NCBI GenBank assembly: GCA_963745975.1
Contig: CAVUZJ010000005.1
Span: 372,001 to 436,000 of the forward strand
Direction: 5' to 3'
Origin: JAKAWQ01 sp963745975
Lineage (GTDB): Bacteria; Pseudomonadota; Alphaproteobacteria; Acetobacterales; Acetobacteraceae
Length of the DNA stretch: 64,000 nucleotides
Shown: positions 33,038-41,823 of the stretch, in pieces
How the letters are laid out: each line of letters opens with the position of its first letter
Numbering within the stretch: the first letter of the stretch is position 1
Position numbers and translations under genes: made by a program
Notes under the pieces: model-generated
Seen by the model: the letters and a program-made list of their open reading frames with translations, nothing else
Told to the model about the DNA's origin: nothing
The model's database searches: none

Positions 33038-33712
33038 TCAGGCCGCGTCGCGCGCCAGCGCCAGGATCTCGGCCGCGAGCCGGGCCTCGTCCGGTGCGGC
33101 AGTCCAGGACGCGTCCACCTCCAGTGCCGCGACCAGCTCGGCGCGATAGGCTTCGCGCGGGATCTCGACGGCGCCGAACTGGGCGAGGTGGCTGGTGACG
33201 AACTGCGTATCGAGCAGCCGGTAGCCGCCGATGCGAAGCCGTGCGACCAGGTGGACGAGGGCGACCTTGGAGGCGTCGCGCGCGAAGCTGAACATGCTTT
33301 CCCCGAAGAAGGCAGCACCAAGCGAGACGCCGTAGAGGCCGCCCACCAGGCGCTCCTCCTCCCAGACCTCCACGGAGTGGGCGTGGCCGCGGTGGGCGAG
33401 CTCGTTGAAGAGGGTTTCGATCTCGGTGTTGATCCAGGTGTCTTCTCTTCCAGGGCGGGCATGCGCGCAGGAGGCGATGACGGTGGGGAAGTCGCGGTCC
33501 GCGGTGACCGCGAAGGGGCCTCGGAGGACGGTGCGGGCGAGGCGGTGGGGCAGGTGGAAGCGGTTGAGCGGCAGCACCCCGCGCAATTCGGGGTCGAGCC
33601 AATAGAGCCGGTCGCCGCGGCGCGTCTCGGCCATCGGGAAGAGGCCGGCGCGATAGGCCCGGAGCATCAGCTCGGGCGAGATCTGCAAGCTGCGCCGCGA
33701 CATCGTATCCAT
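33038..33712 (-). CDS. aat: Leucyl/phenylalanyl-tRNA-protein transferase
   Basis: A 224-residue enzyme that attaches Leu or Phe to proteins with N-terminal Arg/Lys, creating N-degrons for ClpS/ClpAP. Family motifs are present in order: YRAGLFPMAE near residues 20-29, WLDPELRGVLP, HSVEVWEEERLVGGLYGV, and FFGESMFSFARDASKVAL (the Glu and Phe residues of the active site). The start at 33712 is used; MSRRSLQ nine bases in is an alternative. Its stop lies 9 bases from the inverted-repeat element. Confidence 0.96.
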   Translation of the reverse strand: MDTMSRRSLQISPELMLRAYRAGLFPMAETRRGDRLYWLDPELRGVLPLNRFHLPHRLARTVLRGPFAVTADRDFPTVIASCAHARPGREDTWINTEIETLFNELAHRGHAHSVEVWEEERLVGGLYGVSLGAAFFGESMFSFARDASKVALVHLVARLRIGGYRLLDTQFVTSHLAQFGAVEIPREAYRAELVAALEVDASWTAAPDEARLAAEILALARDAA

Positions 33713-33751
33713 TCTGCTCGAACGGGCGGTGGCTGCGCCAGTGTGCTGCGA

Positions 33752-35092
33752 TCAGGAAGCGAGGGCTGCTTCCACCGCGGCGGCGATCGCGAAGAGCCGG
33801 GCGTCGCCCATGGTCTCGCCCGTGAGCATCAGGCCCACCGGTGCCGTCCCGGGCGGATGAATGGGCAGGCTCACGGCGCAGCGGTCGAGCAGATTGGCGA
33901 GCACGGTATTGCGCAGGACGCGGAGATTGATGCGCGTGTAGGCCTCGTCCGCCTCGAGATCGGCGAGGCGCGGCGGGGCGACCGCCACGGTCGGCATGAG
34001 GAGCGCGTCGATACCGGAGGTGGCCTCGTCCATCTCGCGGATCAGCGCGGCGCGGCGCTCGTGGAGCGCGATGTAATCGGAGGCGGTCTGTTTGGCGCCC
34101 TGCGCGATGCGCCGGGCGACGTGGGGGTCGTAGCCGGCGGCGTGGTCAGAAAGGAGTTCGCGGTGCCAGGCGTAGGCCTCGGCGGCGACGATGCCGCCTT
34201 TTTCGCCGAGCGTGGGCAGCCGGGAAAGAGGTGGGAAGTCGCGTTCCTCGATGCGTGCGCCGGCGGCGGAGAGCTTGCGGCAGGCGGCGTCGAAGGCGGC
34301 GGCGACCGCGTCGTCCATTCCCTCGAGGGCGAAGGGGGCCGGGATCGTGAAGCGGAGGCCGGAGAGCGATGCGGCGCGGGGGAGCAGGGGATCGGCGCCG
34401 GCGAGGATTGCGTCGATGATCGCGGCGCAGGCGAGCGAGGGGGCAAGCGGGCCCACGGAATCGAGGCTCGGTGCGAGCGGAAGCACGCCGGCGAGCGGCA
34501 CGCGGCGGGCGGTCGGCTTGTAGCCGACCAGGCCGCAGAAGGCGGCGGGGATGCGGCAGGAGCCGCCGGTGTCGGTGCCGAGGGCGGCGAGCGCCATGCC
34601 GTCGGCGACCGAGACGGCGGCGCCCGAGGAGCTGCCGCCCGGGATGCGGCGGGAGGCGCGGTCCCAGGGCGAGAGCGGCGTGCCGAAATGCGGATTGATG
34701 CCGAGGCCGGAGTAGGCGAACTCGGTCATGTTGGTCCGGCCGATCGGGATCAGGCCCGCGGCGAGCAGGCGGGCGACGACGGTGGCGTGGCGCGGGGCCG
34801 GCGGGGCCTTGGCGAGGACGCGCGATCCGGCCGGGGTTGGCTCGCCGGCGATATCGAAGAGGTCCTTGAGGCTGATTGGGATGCCGGCGAAGGGTCCGGG
34901 CGCGCGGCCGGCGCGGCGGAGCCCGTCCATGGCGTCCGCCATCGCGCGCGCCTGGTCGGCGTGGACCGCGCGGAAGGCGCGCGCGCCCTCCCCGGCCGGG
35001 TCGGCGATGCGGGCGAGGCACGCCTCGATCAGCGCGCGGGAGGAGATTTTCCCCGCGTCGAGCAGGGCGGCGGTGGCGGCGAGCGTCTCCAT
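33752..35092 (-). CDS. Amidase signature family hydrolase
   Basis: A 446-residue amidase with the Ser-cisSer-Lys triad: K76 in PISLKDLFD, the cis-Ser in GGSSSGAA (154-156) and the nucleophile S178 in DTGGSCRIP. Family members hydrolyse aryl or aliphatic amides, allophanate, or act as GatA. The absence of gatB/gatC neighbours and the moderate similarity to GatA make a catabolic amidase more likely. It has no signal peptide. It is transcribed toward aat and diverges from the uronate dehydrogenase gene. Confidence 0.88.
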   Translation of the reverse strand: METLAATAALLDAGKISSRALIEACLARIADPAGEGARAFRAVHADQARAMADAMDGLRRAGRAPGPFAGIPISLKDLFDIAGEPTPAGSRVLAKAPPAPRHATVVARLLAAGLIPIGRTNMTEFAYSGLGINPHFGTPLSPWDRASRRIPGGSSSGAAVSVADGMALAALGTDTGGSCRIPAAFCGLVGYKPTARRVPLAGVLPLAPSLDSVGPLAPSLACAAIIDAILAGADPLLPRAASLSGLRFTIPAPFALEGMDDAVAAAFDAACRKLSAAGARIEERDFPPLSRLPTLGEKGGIVAAEAYAWHRELLSDHAAGYDPHVARRIAQGAKQTASDYIALHERRAALIREMDEATSGIDALLMPTVAVAPPRLADLEADEAYTRINLRVLRNTVLANLLDRCAVSLPIHPPGTAPVGLMLTGETMGDARLFAIAAAVEAALAS

Positions 35093-35138
35093 GGGGCGAG
35101 GCTGCCGGGCCGGGCAAGGGCGGGCAAGGGCGGGCCGG

Positions 35139-35166
35139 TTGACCGGAAGCGGCGCCGCCTTAAGAA
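35139..35166 (+). promoter_or_regulatory. Candidate promoter of the uronate dehydrogenase gene
   Basis: TTGACC (35139-35144) and TAAGAA (35161-35166) are 16 bases apart and end 30 bases before the ATG. The -35 is good and the -10 moderate. The preceding gggcaagggc is duplicated in tandem. Confidence 0.35.
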
Positions 35167-35196
35167 CCTCGCGGCAAAGAAATAGGGAGAAAGACG

Positions 35197-36030
35197 ATGG
35201 CGGAGCTACCGGCGCGACCCGTACTGCTCACCGGCGCCTCGGGCGCGCTCGGCCGCGTGCTGGCGAAGGGCCTCGGCGAGGCCGGCTGGACCTTGCGGCT
35301 GACCGACATCGTTCCTTTTCCCGATGAGTTGCCAAGGGGGGCGCGCTTCACGCAGACGGACCTCGCCGACGGAGTGGCGATGCTGAGGCTCGCCGAAGGC
35401 TGCGGGACGATCCTGCATTTCGGCGGCGTTTCGGTGGAACGGCCCTTTTCCGAGGTGCTCGCGCCGAATTTCCTCGGCCTCTACCACGTTTACGAGGCGG
35501 CGCGGCGGGAAGGCGCGCGCGTCGTGTTCGCCTCGTCCAACCATGCGATCGGGTTCCACGAGCGGGAGGTGCGGCTCGACCATGACTGCCAGCTGCGTCC
35601 CGACGGGTACTACGGCGTCTCGAAGGCCTATGGCGAGCTGATGGGGCGGATGTACTGGGACAAGCATGGGGTCGAGAACGTCAATCTCCGCATCGGCGGC
35701 TCGCGTCCGACGGTGGACAATGCGCGCACGCTCGCGATCTGGCTTTCCTACGCGGACCTGCTTCGTCTTGTGAAGCGCGCGACGCTCGCCCCGCGCGTCG
35801 GCACGCTGGTGATCTGGGGCGCCTCGAACAATGAGCGCGGCTTCTGGGGCCGCGACGGGCGCGGCGTCATCGGCTGGGCGCCGGAGGATTCGGCCGATCC
35901 CTTCATCGCGGCGCAGGCGGGGAAGGTGAGCGGCAACCCGGTCGAGGAGCGCTACCAGGGCGGGCCTTATTGCGCGATCGAATACAGCCGCACGGAACCT
36001 TCGCCCCGGGAGCTTTTTCCCAAGGGGTAA
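35197..36030 (+). CDS. udh: Uronate dehydrogenase (NAD-dependent)
   Basis: A 277-residue extended SDR. The NAD-binding loop is TGASGALG (12-19). SSNHAIGFH (113-121) is the signature of uronate dehydrogenases, and the catalytic pair is Y139/K143 in YYGVSK. R153-type substrate contacts are suggested by NLRIGGSRPT. The enzyme oxidises D-glucuronate or D-galacturonate to the aldarolactone, the first step of oxidative uronate breakdown. GGGAGA lies six bases before the ATG. No other uronate genes are adjacent. Confidence 0.85.
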   Translation: MAELPARPVLLTGASGALGRVLAKGLGEAGWTLRLTDIVPFPDELPRGARFTQTDLADGVAMLRLAEGCGTILHFGGVSVERPFSEVLAPNFLGLYHVYEAARREGARVVFASSNHAIGFHEREVRLDHDCQLRPDGYYGVSKAYGELMGRMYWDKHGVENVNLRIGGSRPTVDNARTLAIWLSYADLLRLVKRATLAPRVGTLVIWGASNNERGFWGRDGRGVIGWAPEDSADPFIAAQAGKVSGNPVEERYQGGPYCAIEYSRTEPSPRELFPKG

Positions 36031-36148
36031 GACCTGCCCGGCAGATCGTGCCGGCTGGCGCGGGACTCGGCCGCGCCGCGCGGGTTCGGCGATGGCATGG
36101 GAGGTGCATCGGCAGTTCGGCAGGACAAACCGCGCAAGGACCGCTCCC

Positions 36149-36622
36149 ATGTCGATCGGCGCCGTCAGCAGCAACCCCTGGGCCAATCCGTACCTTTACA
36201 CCGGGTCCTCCTCGTCGGCCGCCTCTTCGGCCGGTTCCTCCGGCACGACTGGCACCGACGCGATACCGGACTTCTCGGTCGCCGAGAGCCAGGGCAGCAG
36301 CTCGACCACTTCCGGCACCTCGACGACGAGCGGCAGCACGCTCGGCCTCGGCTCGCTGCTCGCCGATTTCCAGAACTGGCTCTTGCAGATGCAGATGCAG
36401 TCCGGGACCACGGGCAACGCAACGGCCGCGAGCGGGACCGGCGGCACGACGAGCGGTAGCGGCGATCAAGGCACCTCGCAGACCGCAGCCGCCTCCGGTG
36501 CGAATGGGCACCATGGCGACCAGCGCAATCAGGCCATGTCGCTGCTGCGCAATATCGACACCCAGCTCACGAGCATCAATTCGGAGCTGCAGGGCACCGG
36601 GGCGGCGAGCCAGGCCGGCTAA
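36149..36622 (+). CDS. Low-complexity Ser/Thr/Gly-rich protein, unknown
   Basis: A 157-residue protein made largely of Ser, Gly, Thr and Ala, with a short amphipathic segment (GLGSLLADFQNWLLQMQMQS, about 80-99) and a C-terminal helix (NQAMSLLRNIDTQLTSINSE). There is no signal peptide. I do not recognise it; low-complexity proteins with such ends occur among flagellar or export-system substrates. AAGGA precedes the ATG. It ends four bases inside the convergent TetR gene. Confidence 0.6.
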   Translation: MSIGAVSSNPWANPYLYTGSSSSAASSAGSSGTTGTDAIPDFSVAESQGSSSTTSGTSTTSGSTLGLGSLLADFQNWLLQMQMQSGTTGNATAASGTGGTTSGSGDQGTSQTAAASGANGHHGDQRNQAMSLLRNIDTQLTSINSELQGTGAASQAG

Positions 36623-37272
36623 CCGCTGCGGCGGACGCCTTCGAGGAAAAGAGCCACCGACCGTTCGGCCCAGGCGGCAAGGCCAGCGGCGTCCAGCGGC
36701 CGGCCGAGGCCGAGCGCCCGGCGGCGCGGCGCGCTCACCACCAGCATCAGGAACTGCTCGGCCGCGAAGGCGACCTCGTCGGGCGAGAGCGGACCGATCT
36801 CGGGTGAGCGGCGGAGCAGCTCGCCGAGCCACTCGACCCCGGACGCGCCGGCAGCCGAGAGGGTGCGGGCGAGCTCGGGAAACCGCTCGGCCTCCGCGAC
36901 GACCATCCGGTGCAGTGCGAGCGCCTCGGGCTCGAGCGCCACGCGCAGGATGCCCTCCGCCGCTTCCTTGAGCGCGGAGGCGAGCGGCTGAAGCCGCTCC
37001 GCACGCGCTTCGAACGTGGCGCGCCAAAGGCCCACCTGGCGGTCCACCACGCCACGGAAGAGCGTGGCCTTGTCGCGGAACCGGGCGTAGAGCGTGCGCT
37101 TCGAGATATGCGCGCCGACCGCCACCTGCTCCATGCTGGTGGCGGCGAAGCCGTGTCGGAAGAAGAGCCCCGTCGCGACATCGAGGATGCGCCCCTCGAT
37201 CTTTTCCGACTCCGCACGCGAGGGCCGCCCGCCATGCCGGAGCGGCGACCCGTCCGTCAGCGCCTCACCCAT
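36619..37272 (-). CDS. TetR/AcrR-family transcriptional regulator
   Basis: A 217-residue regulator. The N-terminal DNA-binding domain is canonical: GRILDVATGLFFRHGFAATS, then MEQVAVGAHISKRTLYARF (helix-turn-helix, about residues 47-65) and DKATLFRGVV. The C-terminal ligand-binding part resembles the AefR-like group (TetR_C). It is divergent from the marR-emrA-emrB operon and separated from it by 251 bases, so it could regulate that efflux system, though MarR is the closer candidate. Confidence 0.88.
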   Translation of the reverse strand: MGEALTDGSPLRHGGRPSRAESEKIEGRILDVATGLFFRHGFAATSMEQVAVGAHISKRTLYARFRDKATLFRGVVDRQVGLWRATFEARAERLQPLASALKEAAEGILRVALEPEALALHRMVVAEAERFPELARTLSAAGASGVEWLGELLRRSPEIGPLSPDEVAFAAEQFLMLVVSAPRRRALGLGRPLDAAGLAAWAERSVALFLEGVRRSG

Positions 37273-37329
37273 TGTCGATTCCTTGGGGCGATTCCTAGGG
37301 GCGATCCCTCAGCAGGCCTCCCCGAGCGA

Positions 37330-37482
37330 TCAATAGACCGCGAATACGTAGGACCGGACGACCACCGGATCATAGGCCACCGGCCGCGCCGGCACCACGA
37401 CACAGCCTGCGCGTGCGGCGCGATGAAAGGCGCGGATCGGATCGGCGCGGCGTGCATGGCTTCCATAGTGGATGATGACCAT
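37330..37482 (-). CDS. Possible 50-residue small protein
   Basis: An open frame of 50 codons from ATG 37482 to TGA 37330 in the gap between the TetR and MarR genes. It is basic in the first half and ends VAYDPVVVRSYVFAVY, a composition plausible for a small membrane-associated or secreted peptide, with third positions mostly G/C. There is no clear ribosome-binding site and no family is recognised. It may be chance. Nothing else coding is seen in 37273-37523. Confidence 0.22.
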   Translation of the reverse strand: MVIIHYGSHARRADPIRAFHRAARAGCVVVPARPVAYDPVVVRSYVFAVY

Positions 37483-37523
37483 AAGCCGGGTTATTATCGC
37501 GCGGTGATCTCATCCGGCGGACA

Positions 37524-37991
37524 ATGACCATTCCGACCAACGATCTTCTCTTCCTCCTGCACGACGTGGCCCGCCTGCTCCGCATCGAATCGGACAAGCG
37601 CGCACGCGGCAACGGCATGACCCGCGCGCAGTGGGTGATGCTGATCTGGCTTGAGCGGCAGCCGGGGCTGTCGCAGAAGGAGCTCTCGGAGCTGATCGAG
37701 GTCGAGCCGATCACGGTTGCGCGGCTGGTCGACCGGCTGGAGGCGCGCGGCATGGTCGAGCGCCGGCCGGACCCGGCCGACCGGCGGATTTGGCGGCTGC
37801 ATCTTCGCCCCGCCGCGCTGCCGGTCTTGGCCGAGATCGAGCGGCACCGCGCGGAGATGGTGGCCCTGGTCACGGCCGGCCTGGACGCGCCGGCGATCGC
37901 GCGGATGACCGAGGGGCTCGCCCGCATGAAGGCGACACTGAGCGCGGAGGTGCGGCCGCGACCGCGCGAGGTGGCCAAGGAGGTCGCCTGA
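37524..37991 (+). CDS. MarR-family regulator of the efflux operon
   Basis: A 155-residue MarR protein with the helix-turn-helix LSQKELSELIEVEPITVARL and the wing ERRPDPADRRIWRLHL. It starts the marR-hlyD-mfs operon; its stop overlaps the next ATG (TGATG at 37989-37993). By analogy with EmrR it would repress the operon and be released by the exported compound (inference). Confidence 0.9.
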   Translation: MTIPTNDLLFLLHDVARLLRIESDKRARGNGMTRAQWVMLIWLERQPGLSQKELSELIEVEPITVARLVDRLEARGMVERRPDPADRRIWRLHLRPAALPVLAEIERHRAEMVALVTAGLDAPAIARMTEGLARMKATLSAEVRPRPREVAKEVA

Positions 37992-39094
37992 TGTCGCAGG
38001 CGACGGCGGCCGCGGGCGCCAACCCGCGGGTTGCGGGCGATGCCGCCGTCGAGACGAGGCGGCGTCGGCGGAGCGGACTCTTGCGGCCGCTCCTGATGAT
38101 CGGGGGGGTGATTGCGGTGGTGGTGGCCTCGGCGGCCTTCTGGGTCGAGGGCGGCACCTACGTCGGCAGCGACGATTCCTACATCGAGGCCGACAAGCTC
38201 TCGATCTCGACCGACGTCTCCGGCATCGTCTCGGACGTTGCCGTGCGCGAGGGCGAGACGGTCGCCAAGGGCCAGGTTCTCTTCCGCCTCGATCCCCGCA
38301 AGTTCGATATCGCGCTGGCGGGCGCCAAGGCCAATCTTGCCGAGACCGCGCTCACGCTCACGTCGATGCAGGACGACTACCGGCGGATGCTGAGCGACGT
38401 CGCGACCGCGGAGGCTAATCTCAGCTCCGACCAGGCGAATCTCGATCGCTATGGACGGCTCGTCGCCACCGGCGGCGTGCCGCGCGCGGAGTACGACGAT
38501 GCGCGCTTCAAGGTGGCCGCGGACAGGGCGACGGTGGCCGCCCTCAAGGGCAGGGCTGCCGTGCAGCTCGCCAAGCTCGGCGGCAGCCCCGACGCAGCGG
38601 CCGCGTCGCTGCCGCAATATCAGGCGGCGGCGGCGCGGGTGGCGGAGGCGGAGCGCGAGCTCGATCATTCCGTCGTCCGCGCGCCCTATTCCGGCGTCGT
38701 CACCGACGTGAGCCAGCTTCAGCGCGGGATGTATCTCGCGGCCGGGACGGCGGCCTTCGGGCTCGTCTCGAGCGAGCATGTCTGGGTCACGGCCAATCCC
38801 AAGGAGACCGACCTCACCTGGGTCAGAGTGGGCGATCCGGCGACGGTGATCGTGGACACCTATCCCGGGCGCGTCTGGCACGGCAGCGTCGAAAGCATCA
38901 GCCCGGCGGTGGGCTCCGCCTTCTCGCTGCTGCCGGCCGAGAATTCCTCGGGCAACTGGGTGAAGGTGGTGCAGCGCGTTCCGCTCCGGGTGCGGATCGA
39001 CCGCGAGCCCGGCGACCCGCCGCTGCGCGCGGGCATGAGCGTCGAGGTCTCGATCGACACCGGGCATCATCGGCGGCTCTCCGACCTCTGGTAG
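37991..39094 (+). CDS. HlyD/EmrA-type membrane fusion protein
   Basis: A 367-residue periplasmic adaptor. A basic N-terminus and one membrane anchor (residues about 31-51) are followed by the EmrA-type opening TYVGSDDSYIEADKLSISTD, the lipoyl-like half motifs (VREGETVAKGQVLFRLDP), an alpha-helical coiled-coil hairpin (about 120-210) and the second lipoyl half (LDHSVVRAPYSGVVTDV). It bridges the inner-membrane pump encoded next to an outer-membrane channel, which is not encoded here. Confidence 0.92.
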   Translation: MSQATAAAGANPRVAGDAAVETRRRRRSGLLRPLLMIGGVIAVVVASAAFWVEGGTYVGSDDSYIEADKLSISTDVSGIVSDVAVREGETVAKGQVLFRLDPRKFDIALAGAKANLAETALTLTSMQDDYRRMLSDVATAEANLSSDQANLDRYGRLVATGGVPRAEYDDARFKVAADRATVAALKGRAAVQLAKLGGSPDAAAASLPQYQAAAARVAEAERELDHSVVRAPYSGVVTDVSQLQRGMYLAAGTAAFGLVSSEHVWVTANPKETDLTWVRVGDPATVIVDTYPGRVWHGSVESISPAVGSAFSLLPAENSSGNWVKVVQRVPLRVRIDREPGDPPLRAGMSVEVSIDTGHHRRLSDLW

Positions 39095-39104
39095 GCCACT
39101 CGCA

Positions 39105-40667
39105 ATGACTGCGCCCGGCGCGGCGCCGGCCGCGGGCCCCGGAGGGGTGGTGCCGCATCGCGGCATCATCACCCTCTGCTGCATGATCGGCACGCTGATG
39201 CAGGCGCTCGATTCGACGATCGCCAACGTCGCACTGCCGTACATGCAGGGCAGCCTCTCCGCGACCTACGACCAGATCACCTGGGTGCTCACCTCCTACA
39301 TCATCGCCGCGGCGATCATGACCGCGCCGGTGGGATGGCTCGCGGCGCGCTTCGGGCGGCGGAACCTCTTCGTGGTCTCGCTGGCCGGCTTCACGGTGAC
39401 CTCGATGCTCTGCGGGGCGGCGCAGTCGCTGGGCGAGATCGTGCTGTTCCGGCTCGCCCAGGGCTGCTTCGGCGCCGCACTGGTGCCGCTCTCGCAGTCG
39501 ATCATGCTCGATATCTATCCCGTGGCGCGGCGCGGCCAGGCGATGGCGATCTGGGGCATGGGCGTGATGGTGGGGCCGATCATGGGGCCGACGCTCGGCG
39601 GCTACCTGACCGAGTTCTACAGCTGGCGGTGGGTGTTCTACGTCAACGTGCCGTTCGGCATCGTCTCGATGCTCGGGCTGATGTTCTTCATGCGCCGGCT
39701 GCGCGGCAACGTGAGCCTGCGCTTCGACTGGCTCGGCTTCGCGGTGCTGGCGCTCGGCATCGGCGCGCTGCAGATGATGCTCGACCGCGGCGAGCTCAAG
39801 GACTGGTTCAGCTCGCGGGAGATCATCGTCGAGGCGGTGCTCGCCGGAACCGGGCTCTATCTGTTCCTCGTCCATCTCTTCACCGCGGAAAAACCCTTCA
39901 TCCCGCCGGCGATCTTTCGTGACGTCAACTTCACCGCCTGCATGCTGGTGATGTTCTCGGCCGGGCTCGTGCTGGTGGCGAGCTCGGCGCTGCTCGCTCC
40001 CTATCTGCAGGATCTCGGCAACTATCCGGTGCAGACGGCGGGGCTGGTGCTCGCGCCGCGCGGCGTCGGCACGCTCTTCGCGATGATGGTCTCGGGAAGG
40101 CTCTCCGACCGGATGGATCCGCGCATCCTGATGGTGGTGGGCATCGTGCTGCTCGAATACTCGCTCTGGCTGATGCTCGGCTGGACGCCGGACGTGGCGC
40201 CGCGCGCGGTCGCCTGGGTGATCGTGCTGCAGGGGGCGGGGCTCGGCTTCGTGTTCACGCCGCTGCAAGTGATGGCGTTCGCGACGCTGCCGCTCGCGTT
40301 CCGCACCGACGGCACCGCGCTCTTGAGCCTCTTTCGCAATTTCGGCAGCGCGATCGGCGTCTCCGTCACCTCCGCGCTGCTCGACCGTGTGACGCAACAG
40401 GAGCACGCCGATCTGGCGGGGCTCGTCACGCCGTTCCGGAGGCTCTTCCAGGACAACCCGGCGATCCATCGCTTCCTCGATCCGGCGACGCCGGCGGGAG
40501 CTGCGATGCTCAACCAGGTGGTCGATCAGCAGGCGCAGATCATCGCCTATCTCGCCGATTTCAAGCTGATGATCTTCACCTCGCTGCCGATTCTTTTTCT
40601 TATCTTTCTGATGCGCCGCGCTGCGCACGCGGGCTTGCCGGTCGAGCACGCGGCGGTGATGGATTAG
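39105..40667 (+). CDS. DHA2-family (EmrB/QacA) multidrug efflux MFS transporter
   Basis: A 520-residue transporter with about 14 predicted helices. DHA2 signatures include LDSTIANVALPYMQGSL in helix 1, the antiporter motif C (WGMGVMVGPIMGPTLGGYLT) and GWLAARFGRRNLF between helices 2 and 3. It exports drugs or hydrophobic compounds in exchange for protons together with the upstream adaptor. It lies 10 bases downstream of the adaptor gene. Confidence 0.94.
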   Translation: MTAPGAAPAAGPGGVVPHRGIITLCCMIGTLMQALDSTIANVALPYMQGSLSATYDQITWVLTSYIIAAAIMTAPVGWLAARFGRRNLFVVSLAGFTVTSMLCGAAQSLGEIVLFRLAQGCFGAALVPLSQSIMLDIYPVARRGQAMAIWGMGVMVGPIMGPTLGGYLTEFYSWRWVFYVNVPFGIVSMLGLMFFMRRLRGNVSLRFDWLGFAVLALGIGALQMMLDRGELKDWFSSREIIVEAVLAGTGLYLFLVHLFTAEKPFIPPAIFRDVNFTACMLVMFSAGLVLVASSALLAPYLQDLGNYPVQTAGLVLAPRGVGTLFAMMVSGRLSDRMDPRILMVVGIVLLEYSLWLMLGWTPDVAPRAVAWVIVLQGAGLGFVFTPLQVMAFATLPLAFRTDGTALLSLFRNFGSAIGVSVTSALLDRVTQQEHADLAGLVTPFRRLFQDNPAIHRFLDPATPAGAAMLNQVVDQQAQIIAYLADFKLMIFTSLPILFLIFLMRRAAHAGLPVEHAAVMD

Positions 40668-40772
40668 GCGTCGCCGTCGCGTGCCGCGGTGCGGGGCCAA
40701 TCCGGTCGCAGAGAAACCATCTTTGCGTACGATTGGCGGGGCACGGAACATCCCTCGAGAGGGAGAGATGCC

Positions 40773-41159
40773 ATGGTTCGATCGAGATTGCCTTGCATGG
40801 TGGCGGCGCTCGCGCTCGGTGCGGCGCTGGCCGTGCCGGGAGCACTGCCGGCGGCCGCGCAGCCGTACCGCCCGCCCCCGGGGCACGGCGGACCGCCGCC
40901 CGGCTATCACGGCGGGCCGCCGCCCGGGTATCACGGCGGGCCGCCGCCGAACTGGCATGGCGGGTGCTGCGGGGACGGCAATGCCGCAGGGGCCGCGATC
41001 GGCGGCGCGCTGCTTGGCCTCGGCATCGGCGCCGTGATCGGCAGCGCGCTGGCGCCCCCGCCGCCGCCCGCCTATTACGCCCCGCCGCCCGTGGTCTATG
41101 CCCCGCCGCCGCCGCCGGCCTATTACGCCCCGCCGCCGCCCGCCTATTACGGCTATTGA
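40773..41159 (+). CDS. Exported proline-rich protein with a glycine-zipper segment
   Basis: A 128-residue protein. A signal peptide (MVRSRLPCMVAALALGAALA, cleavage near AAAQ) is followed by three HGGPPPGYHGG-like repeats of 8 residues, a CCGD pair, a glycine-zipper membrane segment (AIGGALLGLGIGAVIGSALA), and a C-terminus of Pro-Pro-Ala-Tyr-Tyr repeats. Such proteins are found at the outer membrane of alphaproteobacteria; the function is not known. AGGGAGAG precedes the ATG. Confidence 0.7.
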   Translation: MVRSRLPCMVAALALGAALAVPGALPAAAQPYRPPPGHGGPPPGYHGGPPPGYHGGPPPNWHGGCCGDGNAAGAAIGGALLGLGIGAVIGSALAPPPPPAYYAPPPVVYAPPPPPAYYAPPPPAYYGY

Positions 41160-41175
41160 GGAAAGCGACCGTCCC

Positions 41176-41637
41176 ATGAATGCGAAATTGACCGTGAGAT
41201 CCTGGCTTGCGCTCGTTGCCCTGCTCGCGCCGCTGGCGCTGCCGGCCGGCGCCTTCGCGCAGACCGCCGCGCCGGCGCCGCAGGCGGCCGCGCCCAGCCA
41301 TAGCGGCCCCGAAGGCGTGGACGCGTATATCGACCAGATGCACGCCATGCTGCAGATCACGCCCGCCGAGCAGGCCGAGTGGGACAAGTTCGCCCAGGTG
41401 ATGCGCGAGGGCTCCGCCGGCATGCACCAGGCGTTCGAGCAGCGCGGCGCCGCGCTCCCGACGATGACCGCCGTGCAGAACATGCAGTCGTACGCCGATC
41501 TCGCGGCGCGGCACGCGAAGGACATGGAAGCGCTGGCCGCCGCCTTCCAGACCCTCTATGCCGCGATGCCGTCGGCGCAGCAGCAGAACGCGGATGCGGT
41601 GTTCCGCGACTGGTACGCCCATCCCGGGCACCATTGA
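41176..41637 (+). CDS. Periplasmic Spy/CpxP-like helical protein
   Basis: A 153-residue exported protein: signal peptide (MNAKLTVRSWLALVALLAPL, cleavage after AFA), then an all-helical domain with LQITPAEQAEWDKFAQVM, which resembles the LTxxQ repeat of Spy/CpxP proteins, and a second helix pair ending AQQQNADAVFRDWY. Spy-like proteins act as periplasmic chaperones or stress sensors. It is 16 bases after the glycine-zipper gene and followed by a strong terminator. Confidence 0.68.
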   Translation: MNAKLTVRSWLALVALLAPLALPAGAFAQTAAPAPQAAAPSHSGPEGVDAYIDQMHAMLQITPAEQAEWDKFAQVMREGSAGMHQAFEQRGAALPTMTAVQNMQSYADLAARHAKDMEALAAAFQTLYAAMPSAQQQNADAVFRDWYAHPGHH

Positions 41638-41654
41638 CCTAGATCCTGAGGGCG

Positions 41655-41689
41655 GGGCCGGCCCGGCCTGCGGGCTGGGCCGGCCCTTT
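41655..41689 (+). terminator. Rho-independent terminator
   Basis: A GC stem (gggccggcccggcc, 41655-41668; ggctgggccggccc, 41673-41686) with loop TGCG and one mismatch, then TTT. It lies 17 bases after the Spy-like gene and ends that transcript. The T-run is short. Confidence 0.7.
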
Positions 41690-41693
41690 CGTG

Positions 41694-41713
41694 TTGAAAG
41701 GAATCTGCTTTCG
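41694..41713. promoter_or_regulatory. Candidate DeoR operator upstream of the regulator gene
   Basis: GAAAG (41696-41700), seven bases, CTTTC (41708-41712). The block TGCTTTCG (41706-41713) occurs in reverse complement (CGAAAGCA) at 43620-43627 before the sugar transporter genes. TTGAAA (41694-41699) could be the -35. Autoregulation is inferred. Confidence 0.45.
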
Positions 41714-41823
41714 TCATAGAAGCGGACCCGTGGATCGCAGAAAAACCATGGGGAGGGGATCGTCCTTCGTCTCATGCCCGGCCCCAGCGTTCTCCGCCGG
41801 ATAGGCCCCCGCCGGGTAGGTCC

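Noticed and set aside
33752..35092. GatA subunit of the Glu-tRNA(Gln) amidotransferase
   Set aside because: The triad is shared by the whole amidase family, and gatB and gatC are not adjacent.
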